NCBI GenBank assembly: GCA_964607315.1
Contig: CAZSKA010000043.1
Location: 1-20,447 of the forward strand
DNA length: 20,447 nucleotides
Direction: 5' to 3'
Source: JAHDFB01 sp964607315
Lineage (GTDB): Bacteria > Bacteroidota > Bacteroidia > Chitinophagales > Saprospiraceae
Numbering within the stretch: position 1 is the first letter of the stretch; each line of letters begins with the position of its first letter. Made by a program: the position numbers and the translations under genes. Shown piece by piece: positions 7,178-13,744 of the stretch. A model generated the notes under the pieces. It did no database searches. It saw only the letters and a list, made by a program, of their open reading frames with translations, and was not told the origin of the DNA.

Positions 7178-8259
7178 AAATCTCTTTCGTGAATCGATCC
7201 TATTTTTTCATGTAAAGATCCTCCCGTTTTATCCCGCATTTTTGCAAGTACTTCTGCACATATAGACAATGCGATTTCTTCAGGAGATTCAGCCCCAATC
7301 TCTAAGCCAGTAGGACTATGTATAAAGGTGTAATTTGTTAAATCATCATCTACATCACCGTCTAACTTCTGAAATCTCTTTTTAGGACCTAAAATTCCCA
7401 AATATGCAGGATTCTTGTCTTTGAAATAGTTCAATAGATTAAGATCTATTTTATAATCATGCGTCATTAATAATACAACTGAATATTCATTTATTTGAAT
7501 GGTGTCAGCTTTATTATAATCCATCACTTTATCTGCCATTTGGTAGGCAAGTTTCGATAATTTCTTTGCCTTGCCTAATAAGACACTCCTCCAACCTAGT
7601 TGATTTGCTATACCTAACATGGCATAAATATCATAGTTATCTCCCGCTACTATTAATTGGGTTTCAGGTCTAATAAAATCTATCAAAATACGTACAGAAC
7701 CATTCTCATAATCAAACATCTTAGCCCTCTTTTTCGCACGCACCAAATCAATATCTTGAAACAGTTTTTCAGATTCAAGTTCTGCAAATCCATTTAAGTC
7801 TGCTCCAGGCTTAACTAATAATATTTGCCCTATTAAGTCCTCGTTAGAATGAAGGACAATTTTCAACATGACATTTGGTTCTGTCTCATTTGTTATACTT
7901 CTTAAAATCTCTATCTCATTATGTGGATCCTCTATATCGATGGGAGTTAATAACAACTCTATTCGCCCATTACATCCTAGCCCAACGCCAACTTGATTTT
8001 GATCATCCTCCATCGTATCGTAAACAACAGATGTGACTTTATTATCGAAGATCGCTTTTTGAGACCTTCTAAGCGCATCACCTTCTAGACAACCTCCACT
8101 TATTCCTCCTGTCCAAACACCACTACTTTGAACAAGCATTCTTGCTCCTATTCTTCTATAGGCAGATGCTTCTACATCTACTACGGACGCAAGAGCTAGC
8201 TTTTCTTTATTTCGATCAAGTGCATCGTATTGTTCTATAATTTTCCGTATTTCTTTCAT
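7174..8259 (-). CDS. xdhC: XdhC/CoxI family molybdoenzyme maturation factor
   Basis: A 361-residue protein of the XdhC/CoxI family. Members bind Moco, promote its sulfuration and deliver it to xanthine dehydrogenase or related hydroxylases. The N-terminal XdhC domain has SVVDVEASAYRRIGARMLV, WTGGISGGCLEGDALRR and a downstream GLGCNGRIELLL. The C-terminal Rossmann-like domain (from about residue 195) has LIVAGDNYD, LGILGPKKRF and IHSPTGLEIGAESPEEIALSI. It is monocistronic in the window, on the - strand, convergent with moeA. Its presence and that of a MocA-type transferase both point to a cytidylated, sulfurated xanthine-dehydrogenase-family enzyme encoded elsewhere, since none is seen here. 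Confidence 0.93.
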   Translation of the reverse strand: MKEIRKIIEQYDALDRNKEKLALASVVDVEASAYRRIGARMLVQSSGVWTGGISGGCLEGDALRRSQKAIFDNKVTSVVYDTMEDDQNQVGVGLGCNGRIELLLTPIDIEDPHNEIEILRSITNETEPNVMLKIVLHSNEDLIGQILLVKPGADLNGFAELESEKLFQDIDLVRAKKRAKMFDYENGSVRILIDFIRPETQLIVAGDNYDIYAMLGIANQLGWRSVLLGKAKKLSKLAYQMADKVMDYNKADTIQINEYSVVLLMTHDYKIDLNLLNYFKDKNPAYLGILGPKKRFQKLDGDVDDDLTNYTFIHSPTGLEIGAESPEEIALSICAEVLAKMRDKTGGSLHEKIGSIHERDF

Positions 8260-8319
8260 ATCCTACAAAATGAACTATTATAAAAGGTATTTCAAGGATA
8301 AATGTTTTCTAAATCAATT

Positions 8320-8359
8320 AAATTTTAAAGGAATATAACCTCATAAAATTTTAAAGGAA
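8320..8359. repeat. 14-bp direct repeat pair
   Basis: AAATTTTAAAGGAA occurs at 8320-8333 and 8346-8359, a 26-base period, upstream of xdhC on its promoter side. It could be a regulatory site or simply AT-rich duplication. Confidence 0.6.
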
Positions 8360-8385
8360 ATTTATTGATCCTTTTCTTTTTTCTC

Positions 8386-8401
8386 GGGCTTTACGCCCAA
8401 A
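8386..8401. repeat. Intergenic palindrome, TTTGGG family, degenerate copy
   Basis: GGGC-TTTAC-GCCC followed by AAA matches the right half of the family exactly; on the left the T's before GGG are interrupted (CTCGGGC). Confidence 0.45.
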
Positions 8402-8642
8402 GATTATAGAACATTTACTTATCGCTAATTATCTATCCTCTTTGTGATATTCCCGGGAATGAGTTCCAAAATTTTCTAAATTTACTACTTAATCATCTTG
8501 CAATTGCGCAATCTAATTGCATGGTTCTTTTATTTTCCATCTCATATATCTCAAAACTTGGTTGAAATAATAGCAAATCCATATTTCTTAACGCATTACT
8601 TTGAGAATTAAAGAGAAAACAAAACGCCAAAAAGGCATTACC

Positions 8643-8658
8643 TGTATGTATTCATACA
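8643..8658. promoter_or_regulatory. Inverted repeat TGTATG-N4-CATACA, possible operator
   Basis: Perfect 6-bp arms with a TATT centre, 143 bases before the SDR gene. The symmetry suits a dimeric regulator, but no regulator gene is adjacent, so this is speculative. Confidence 0.3.
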
Positions 8659-8800
8659 ATACATTTAATACAATAAACCCTTTTAAGGGTCAACTCAATA
8701 TTAACTAAAATCAAAAAGTTTTGTAACACGTCTCCAAATCTGTTGTCTAATCAGTATTACTAAAATTCATATTTAACATATTTAAAAAATAAAGAAAGAA

Positions 8801-9550
8801 ATGGGAAAATTAGAAGGGAAAGTAGCTGTTATCACAGGCGGTAGTAGTGGAATGGGGCTGGCTGCAGCACAAGAATTTATAAACAACGGAGCGAAAGTGG
8901 TTGTTTTTGGTAGAGGACAAGAAGCATTAGATGCTGCAACGGCTCAACTTGGAGCTAATAGTCATGCAATCAAAGGTGACATCACGAATATGGCTGATCT
9001 AGATCGTCTATATTCTGAAACTGCATCTAAATTTGGAAAAATTGATGTTTTGTTTATAAATGTAGGACAAGGTAAACTAGCTCCTATTGCAGATACAGAT
9101 GAAGCATTTTTTGACGGAATGATCGATGTAAATTTCAAAGGTTCATACTTTTCATTACAGAAAGCAATTGCTCACTTAAGTGCAAATGCTTCAGTTATTA
9201 TAACTACATCTTGGTTGAACGAGATAGGTTTTGGAGGAAGTAGTTTACTAAGTGCAAGTAAAGCTGCGTTACGTTCACTTGTACGAGTAGCTGCAGCTGA
9301 ATTAGCTGGACAAGGAATACGAGTAAATGCAGTAAGTCCTGGTCCTATTGGTACTCCATTTTGGGGAAAGATTGGTTTGCCAGAAGATGTACTTTCAGGA
9401 GCTGCAGCTGCAATCACAGAGCAGACTGCATTGAAGCGATTTGGTTCGCCAGAAGAAGTTGCTAAAGCTGTATTGTTCTTAGCATCAGATGATTCTTCAT
9501 ATATAATCGGAGAAGAAATAGCAGTGCACGGTGGAATTAATTCCATCTAA
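8801..9550 (+). CDS. Short-chain dehydrogenase/reductase family protein with altered active site
   Basis: A 249-residue classical SDR fold, cytoplasmic. The cofactor loop is TGGSSGMG (12-19). Gly37-Arg38 after the second strand suggests NADP(H) use. Asn111 (DVNFKG), Ser137 and Lys154 of the catalytic tetrad are present, but the Tyr expected four residues before Lys154 is Leu150 (SLLSASKAALRS), read directly from codon CTA. NVG also replaces the usual NAG. The C-terminal half is classical: RVNAVSPGPIGTPFWGK, RFGSPEEVAKAVLFLASDD and GEEIAVHGG. It is a lone gene between a long gene-poor stretch and a strong terminator, which fits independent acquisition. With Tyr missing it may be a catalytically impaired or repurposed SDR; substrate is unknown. 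Confidence 0.9.
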   Translation: MGKLEGKVAVITGGSSGMGLAAAQEFINNGAKVVVFGRGQEALDAATAQLGANSHAIKGDITNMADLDRLYSETASKFGKIDVLFINVGQGKLAPIADTDEAFFDGMIDVNFKGSYFSLQKAIAHLSANASVIITTSWLNEIGFGGSSLLSASKAALRSLVRVAAAELAGQGIRVNAVSPGPIGTPFWGKIGLPEDVLSGAAAAITEQTALKRFGSPEEVAKAVLFLASDDSSYIIGEEIAVHGGINSI

Positions 9551-9566
9551 TTAATCAATAATTTTT

Positions 9567-9607
9567 AATGCCCAAAGATTTCAAAAAAGTCTTTGGGCAT
9601 TTTTTTT
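9567..9607 (+). terminator. Rho-independent terminator of the SDR gene
   Basis: AATGCCCAAAGA (9567-9578) pairs perfectly with TCTTTGGGCATT (9590-9601). The loop is 11 bases and T's follow to 9607. It lies 16 bases after the SDR stop. The stem contains the same GCCCAAAG/CTTTGGGC core as the dispersed palindromes. Confidence 0.92.
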
Positions 9608-9686
9608 GAAAGAACTTTTGATGTTATCGAGCATGAATCGAAGAAAGAAGTTTGGGATATATATTGGGTGTTGATTTTAGAAAATC

Positions 9687-9705
9687 TTTTGGGTTAAACC
9701 CAAAA
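9687..9705. repeat. Intergenic palindrome, TTTGGG family, perfect copy
   Basis: TTTTGGGTT-A-AACCCAAAA has perfect 9-bp arms about a single central base, 81 bases beyond the SDR terminator. It is not next to a gene end, so a simple terminator role is unlikely. Confidence 0.65.
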
Positions 9706-9860
9706 CAAAACACATGCCCATCTAATCTTAATTTTTTAAATCAAAAACGTTCAAAATAGAAAAACTTACTTTTACAAAACTCAATAGATCGAAACTAGGT
9801 TAAAGACACTATTGATGTCAGAGGCGTAATAAGAGTCAGTAAATAAAAGAAATATTACTT

Positions 9861-10156
9861 ATGGATGAGATCTTTCATGAAGGGCAAAAAGCTGTTCAAA
9901 GAATTACAGGAGAGGAAGATATTGCTCAGAGGCGAATTCCAATGGTTCGGCCTAATTTACATCCGCGCTCCATTCCGTTTTTGGAGCATCAAAACCTAGC
10001 TTTCTTAGGAACAGAAGACCCAAACGGAGCACTATGGTTGTCTTTATTGGTGGGAGAAAGAGGATTCGTGCAAATCCCTTCTTTGGAAGAGATAAAGCTT
10101 GACTTGTCTAAAGTAAAAAGCAATAAAGAAGATATTTTTTTTACAAATATCAAAAC
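9861..10156 (+). CDS. Pyridoxamine 5'-phosphate oxidase-like flavoprotein, N-terminal part (cut by gap)
   Basis: The first 98 residues of a PNPOx-related FMN-binding split-barrel protein, cut by the N run. The pattern FHEGQKAVQRITGE, a proline-rich segment, FLEHQNLAFLGTEDPNGALWLSLLVGERGFVQIPS is that of the family of PNPOx-like proteins that start FHxGExxVQ. Members bind a flavin and often stand alone or precede a ferredoxin-reductase-like domain. Reaction and substrate are unknown. The start ATG at 9861 fits the family N-terminus (MDEIFHEGQ). Whether the 28-residue tail after the gap belongs to the same gene cannot be decided. Confidence 0.8.
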
Positions 10157-10256
10157 NNNNNNNNNNNNNNNNNNNNNNNNNNNNNNNNNNNNNNNNNNNN
10201 NNNNNNNNNNNNNNNNNNNNNNNNNNNNNNNNNNNNNNNNNNNNNNNNNNNNNNNN
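10157..10256. other. Assembly gap (100 N)
   Basis: Exactly 100 N, a common placeholder for a gap of unknown size. It cuts the PNPOx-like gene, so frame continuity across it has no meaning. Confidence 0.97.
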
Positions 10257-10343
10257 CAGCAATGGATTAAAACACACAATCATCACAAAGTAGATTCTAA
10301 TTTTATAGACTTTTCTCCTTTCAATGTCTTACACTCGAAATAA
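10257..10343 (+). CDS. C-terminal tail of an unidentified protein after the gap
   Basis: In one + strand frame 28 codons (QQWIKTHNHHKVD... to VLHSK) run from the gap edge to TAA at 10341-10343; the other two + frames stop earlier. It may be the end of the PNPOx-like gene or of a different gene hidden by the gap. No motif is recognisable. Confidence 0.3.
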   Translation, partial: QQWIKTHNHHKVDSNFIDFSPFNVLHSK

Positions 10344-10407
10344 TCAATTGAATTTCTAGTAAACCTGTGAATAGCGCAGGATTTAGAAACAAGTCATTTC
10401 AACTAAC

Positions 10408-10415
10408 TATATTTG
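10408..10415 (+). promoter_or_regulatory. Candidate -7 promoter element of the hydrolase gene
   Basis: TATATTTG is a perfect TAnnTTTG match, 32 bases before the ATG at 10448. TTTA at 10382-10385, 22 bases upstream, is one base off the -33 motif TTTG. Confidence 0.45.
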
Positions 10416-10447
10416 GAATGAATTATTCATGTATTAAATACAACTAA

Positions 10448-11161
10448 ATGAAAACATTTGCTTTTTTCCTTCTTATAATGTGTTTTAGCATGAATAGTTT
10501 TGGACAAAAATTTGCAGTGCCAGACAGTATCTTGAGTGATCTTGAATCAACACAATTTGAATACACATTAACAGCTGAATTTAAATATAAAGTTGTTTAT
10601 CCGGTCAATTATGACAGTTCCAAAAAGTACAATGTTTTACTTGGTTTGTCAGGAGGAAATTCAAACGAACAAATTGTAAATTTTTGCTATTACACATTGT
10701 TTGACTCAAAATATTTCGACGACTATATTACTATTTTACCTCTTGGCCCATTGGGTCGATCCCTTGCAGACATAGACAGCACAGAAATAAATTTACTTAT
10801 TGAAGATGTAATGAAAAATCACAACGTAACGGATAAAAATTGGATTGTAGCAGGAACTTCTATGGGTGGGTTTGCTGCATTTAATTTTGCATTTGTTAGA
10901 CCAGAATTGTTTGATGGCATTATTACATTCCCAGGTGGTTTGCGAACAGATAATATTTCAGAGGAATGGTCAAACTATAAAATATTATTAGCCGTTGGTG
11001 AATTCGATGAAAAAGATTGGACGTCATTAAATGAAGAGACAGAGGCGAAACTAAAAGGAAAAGTCAAAAGCGTAGAGACTTTAATCTTGGAGGGACAAGA
11101 ACACATCATCTCACCTGAATACGATATAGATACCGTTTACAGTAAATACTTTAATAAATAA
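10448..11161 (+). CDS. Secreted alpha/beta-hydrolase (esterase-like)
   Basis: A 237-residue protein with a cleavable signal peptide (MKTFAFFLLIMCFSMNSFG, cut likely before or after Gln20), so it is exported to the periplasm or beyond. The alpha/beta-hydrolase nucleophile elbow is GTSMGG with Ser138. Asp187 (VGEFDE) and His219 (GQEHI) are correctly ordered and spaced to complete the triad. The segment YKVVYPVNYDSSKKYNVLLGLSGGNS is the strand and oxyanion region of esterase-D-like or feruloyl-esterase-like hydrolases. Substrate is unknown: a carboxylester or peptide-related bond is likely. It appears monocistronic, with its own -7 element. Confidence 0.85.
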   Translation: MKTFAFFLLIMCFSMNSFGQKFAVPDSILSDLESTQFEYTLTAEFKYKVVYPVNYDSSKKYNVLLGLSGGNSNEQIVNFCYYTLFDSKYFDDYITILPLGPLGRSLADIDSTEINLLIEDVMKNHNVTDKNWIVAGTSMGGFAAFNFAFVRPELFDGIITFPGGLRTDNISEEWSNYKILLAVGEFDEKDWTSLNEETEAKLKGKVKSVETLILEGQEHIISPEYDIDTVYSKYFNK

Positions 11162-11249
11162 ATTTTAATAGTTTCTTCTTCAAATGAACATAGATTAAAT
11201 GTCATCTTTTGAGTGGAACATTATGATTAACTATCTTTTCCTAAAGAAG

Positions 11250-11642
11250 TCATTCTACACCAATCAGCTTGCCGTCATTCATTTTCAACAGTCCCACATA
11301 TTGACCAATTCCAAGAATTAAGACGATTACAGCTACACTTGCAACAAGGATGTTACCAAGAGATGAAATCTCAAATGGATTGAAGATTAACAAGACAACA
11401 CTTCCAACAACCCATAATAGGTCTTGAATTATTATCCATAAGACAAACTTGGATCTCTTTTTTATAATTTCAGCAAGAATCGTCAGAGAAAAAAATAAGA
11501 GAAGAATACCTAAAATGGTGAAAAAACTACTCGATTCAACAGCAAATAGTCCTTCAATTTTTTTCTTAAAAATCAAAAGTGTAGTTCCAGTTGTAGCTGA
11601 AAAAATCGCATTTGCTGTAAGGTATTTTTGTAATAAATTCAT
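11250..11642 (-). CDS. Four-helix membrane protein, unknown function
   Basis: A 130-residue protein with four hydrophobic segments at about residues 7-25, 35-58, 68-87 and 96-118 and basic residues in the connecting loops. It shows no catalytic or transport motif I recognise. It is divergent from an AraC-type regulator, 88 bases apart, and its promoter (TTTG-N17-TACTTTTG on the - strand) abuts that of the regulator. The most economical reading is that it is the regulator's target, as is common for divergent pairs; this is inference. It looks unlike any toxin, and a role in membrane stress or small-molecule tolerance would be a guess. Confidence 0.75.
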   Translation of the reverse strand: MNLLQKYLTANAIFSATTGTTLLIFKKKIEGLFAVESSSFFTILGILLLFFSLTILAEIIKKRSKFVLWIIIQDLLWVVGSVVLLIFNPFEISSLGNILVASVAVIVLILGIGQYVGLLKMNDGKLIGVE

Positions 11643-11665
11643 AAGCTAAATATTATTTAATACTT

Positions 11666-11694
11666 CAAAAGTAACTATACCAATAGCATTCAAA
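11666..11694 (-). promoter_or_regulatory. Bacteroidota promoter of the four-helix membrane protein gene
   Basis: On the - strand TTTG (11694-11691), 17 bases, then TACTTTTG (11673-11666): a full match to TTTG-N17-TAnnTTTG. The -7 ends 23 bases before the ATG. Confidence 0.7.
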
Positions 11695-11726
11695 TTGATA
11701 TTTTACGCCAACATTACATATCTTTG
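11695..11726 (+). promoter_or_regulatory. Bacteroidota promoter of the AraC-family gene
   Basis: TTG (11695-11697), 21 bases, then TATCTTTG (11719-11726). The -7 element ends only four bases before the ATG at 11731, so the transcript should be leaderless or nearly so. Its -33 touches that of the divergent promoter (CAAA|TTG). Confidence 0.7.
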
Positions 11727-11730
11727 GTAA

Positions 11731-12684
11731 ATGAAAATTTGTGCATCTTATCTAGATAAATTATTTAATTACGCCGAGTACCAAAATATTCAATTAAGTA
11801 CTTTCGACAGCGAATCAATTGAAGAGAGCCTCAACACATACGATGTTGATGAAAAAATTGATTCGTCTAAATATTTATCGGCGTTTAACCGTATTGCAAA
11901 GTCATCCAAAATTGAAGATTTTGGTTTGAATTTTGGAAGTTTCCTGAATTTAGATGCTTTGGGATTAGTAGTTCAAATATCTTTAAACACATCAAGCATT
12001 GAACAAGGTGTTTTAATTCTTGACAGTTTTTTAAAAGACAAATTTCCTTTAGTCGAAGTACATATTAAAAAGGATGAAAATCACTACATCATACACTTAG
12101 AGAGCATAGTTGAAGATGTTTTTCTAAAGAAACATCTTTTAGATCTTGTTCTCGGGATTATTTATAGGGAAGTTCGTCTTATGATTCCTTCATCTTTTGC
12201 CATCAAGATAAAAGTGCCAGATGTAAATCTAAAACCATATCAAAATGCCTTTGAAGTAGAAGTTTCTAATGATGATGTTTACCAAATTGAATTGCCATTG
12301 GAAATTATTCATACAGAAATCAATGAAAATAAGATAAAACAAATAGAGCTTTTACTGCCGAAATTTTTGGCAATGTCAAATGACAACATGGAAAATAACT
12401 TCACTACCCAGGTTCGAAAAATGACATTAAATATGTGTACACCTGAAGTGCCAAATTTCGAAAAAGTTCTTAAACAATTTCCATTAAGTAAACGAACAGT
12501 CCAACGCAAATTAACTAACGAAGGCACTTCATTTAGGCAAATCGTGAATAAGATAAAAGAAGAGCTTTCTAATTATTTGAAAAATGAAAAACATCTAAAA
12601 ATTAAAGACATTGCGTATATCCTTGGATATTCAGAACCAAGCGCCTATTTACATGCTGTGAAATCCTGGAGTAAGAAAAATTAA
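11731..12684 (+). CDS. AraC family transcriptional regulator (OruR/ArgR-like architecture)
   Basis: A 317-residue DNA-binding regulator. Residues about 20-200 resemble the arabinose-binding-type ligand domain of the OruR-like AraC subgroup. Residues about 235-317 form the double helix-turn-helix: FPLSKRTVQRKLTNEGTSF is the first recognition region, and IKDIAYILGYSEPSAYLHAVKSW the second, with the family signature ending unusually soon after. The ligand is not predictable. It is divergent from a membrane protein gene with touching -33 elements, so autoregulation plus control of that gene is likely. The start at 11731 is supported by the promoter placement, although this gives almost no 5' leader. 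Confidence 0.9.
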   Translation: MKICASYLDKLFNYAEYQNIQLSTFDSESIEESLNTYDVDEKIDSSKYLSAFNRIAKSSKIEDFGLNFGSFLNLDALGLVVQISLNTSSIEQGVLILDSFLKDKFPLVEVHIKKDENHYIIHLESIVEDVFLKKHLLDLVLGIIYREVRLMIPSSFAIKIKVPDVNLKPYQNAFEVEVSNDDVYQIELPLEIIHTEINENKIKQIELLLPKFLAMSNDNMENNFTTQVRKMTLNMCTPEVPNFEKVLKQFPLSKRTVQRKLTNEGTSFRQIVNKIKEELSNYLKNEKHLKIKDIAYILGYSEPSAYLHAVKSWSKKN

Positions 12685-12854
12685 CGAAAAGAACTCAATT
12701 CCAACAATCTAAAATCAATAAATCAATCACTTTCGTAGTACAAAGAATTTCAACATTAGTTTAGGTATTTTGCAATAAAAGATACAGCATTTTAGGAATA
12801 TATTTTTTAGCTTTCTGCTACTTTCCAAACCTCAATTAAAATATATTTATAATA

Positions 12855-13631
12855 ATGCAAGATTCAATGACAGAAGCAGAAATGGTGGACTATATTACCC
12901 AACATGAAGTCTTTTCAGGGTTTAATGACTCGGAAAAAACAAATTTCATGTCATTAGTTTCATTCTGTAGTGTTGAACGAAACAAAACGATATTTGAAAT
13001 TGATGACAAACCAGATCATATATTCATGCTTACCGAAGGTTCTCTTCAATTACAATTTCCAAATCGGACAAAATTAGACTTAAGTCCAGGAGAACTCATA
13101 GGAGAAATAGGCGTATTAAATGGGGATTTCAGACTAGGTAAATTAGTTGCTATCAAGAATACAAAAATGATTGCAATTAATATGAAAACCTTATTTGAAT
13201 CGAAAGATATTCCTGCCTCAATTGGCTTGGAAATAATTCAACGATTAAGTAAAAGAGTAACTAATTATTTAAGATCTGTTCAACAAACATCTACCAAAGA
13301 AATTATTGAACTAGGAGAAGATAATGAAATCGAATTCAAATCTACTTTGAGATGGAACTTGAAGTCTGAAAGGAAAGATGGAAAAATCACTTTTGCAATC
13401 CTAAAAACATTAGCGGCGTTTCTAAATAGCAGTGGAGGAACTTTAATTGTAGGTGTGGCAGATGATGGAGAAATTCTAGGTTTAGAAAATGATCGATTCG
13501 AAAACGAAGATAAAATTTTACTGTTTTTGACAAGCAAAATTAAATCCAATATAGGCACCTTATATCTAGAACATATTAGTTATCATCTTGAAAAAATAAA
13601 CAATAAATCCATTTTGAGAATCGATGTTACG
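12855..13631 (+). CDS. Cyclic-nucleotide-binding domain fused to AlbA_2 (Schlafen-type) domain, C-terminus lost in gap
   Basis: At least 259 residues, cut by the N run. Residues about 8-135 form a Crp-type cNMP-binding domain: the phosphate-binding cassette reads GEIGVLNGDFRLGKLVA (83-99), keeping Gly83-Glu84 and Arg93 but with Leu after the Arg where cAMP binders have Ser/Thr/Ala. Residues about 150-259 are an AlbA_2 domain, shown by GEDNEIEFKSTLRW (154-167), KTLAAFLNSSGGTLIVGVADDG (184-205) and ILGLEND. AlbA_2 proteins include putative nucleic-acid-binding regulators and Schlafen-like nucleases; there is no Crp helix-turn-helix. Ligand sensing that controls an AlbA_2 output is inferred. It is the first gene of a co-directional run with the thioredoxin reductase fusion, and the frame after the gap would meet that gene at GTGA, but the gap size is unknown. 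Confidence 0.88.
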
Positions 13632-13731
13632 NNNNNNNNNNNNNNNNNNNNNNNNNNNNNNNNNNNNNNNNNNNNNNNNNNNNNNNNNNNNNNNNNNNNN
13701 NNNNNNNNNNNNNNNNNNNNNNNNNNNNNNN
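13632..13731. other. Assembly gap (100 N)
   Basis: Exactly 100 N, probably a placeholder of unknown size. It removes the C-terminus of the cNMP/AlbA_2 gene and the region just upstream of the glutaredoxin-thioredoxin reductase gene. Confidence 0.97.
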
Positions 13732-13744
13732 AAAACAAAGCCAA

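Larger units (their letters stand above)
8260..8800. other. 541-base intergenic region with repeats, no convincing gene
   Basis: It lies between the divergent xdhC and SDR genes. It holds a 14-bp direct repeat AAATTTTAAAGGAA (8320-8333 and 8346-8359), a TTTGGG-family palindrome (8386-8398), ATTGCGCAAT (8503-8512) inside GCAATT-N9-AATTGC (8500-8520), and TGTATG-TATT-CATACA (8643-8658). On the - strand a 29-codon reading from 8582 to 8493 could be a gene relic but has no recognisable motif. No clear promoter for the SDR gene was found. Confidence 0.7.
9551..9860. other. 310-base intergenic region
   Basis: It holds the SDR terminator (9567-9601) and a perfect TTTGGG-family palindrome (9687-9705). 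Beyond these no ORF, RNA gene or strong promoter match was seen. TACTTTTA in the 9760s is one base off the -7 consensus. Confidence 0.7.

Noticed and set aside
8493..8582. 29-codon - strand ORF starting MDLLLFQPSFEIYEMENK
   Set aside because: No recognisable motif, no promoter and a stop in the middle of the open stretch; kept only as a possible relic.
9172..9546. 124-codon - strand ORF inside the SDR gene
   Set aside because: It is a shadow of the SDR coding frame, with no family features of its own.
10157..10343. Reading the PNPOx-like gene straight through the gap to 10343
   Set aside because: The 100-N run is a placeholder, so frame and length across it are not known.
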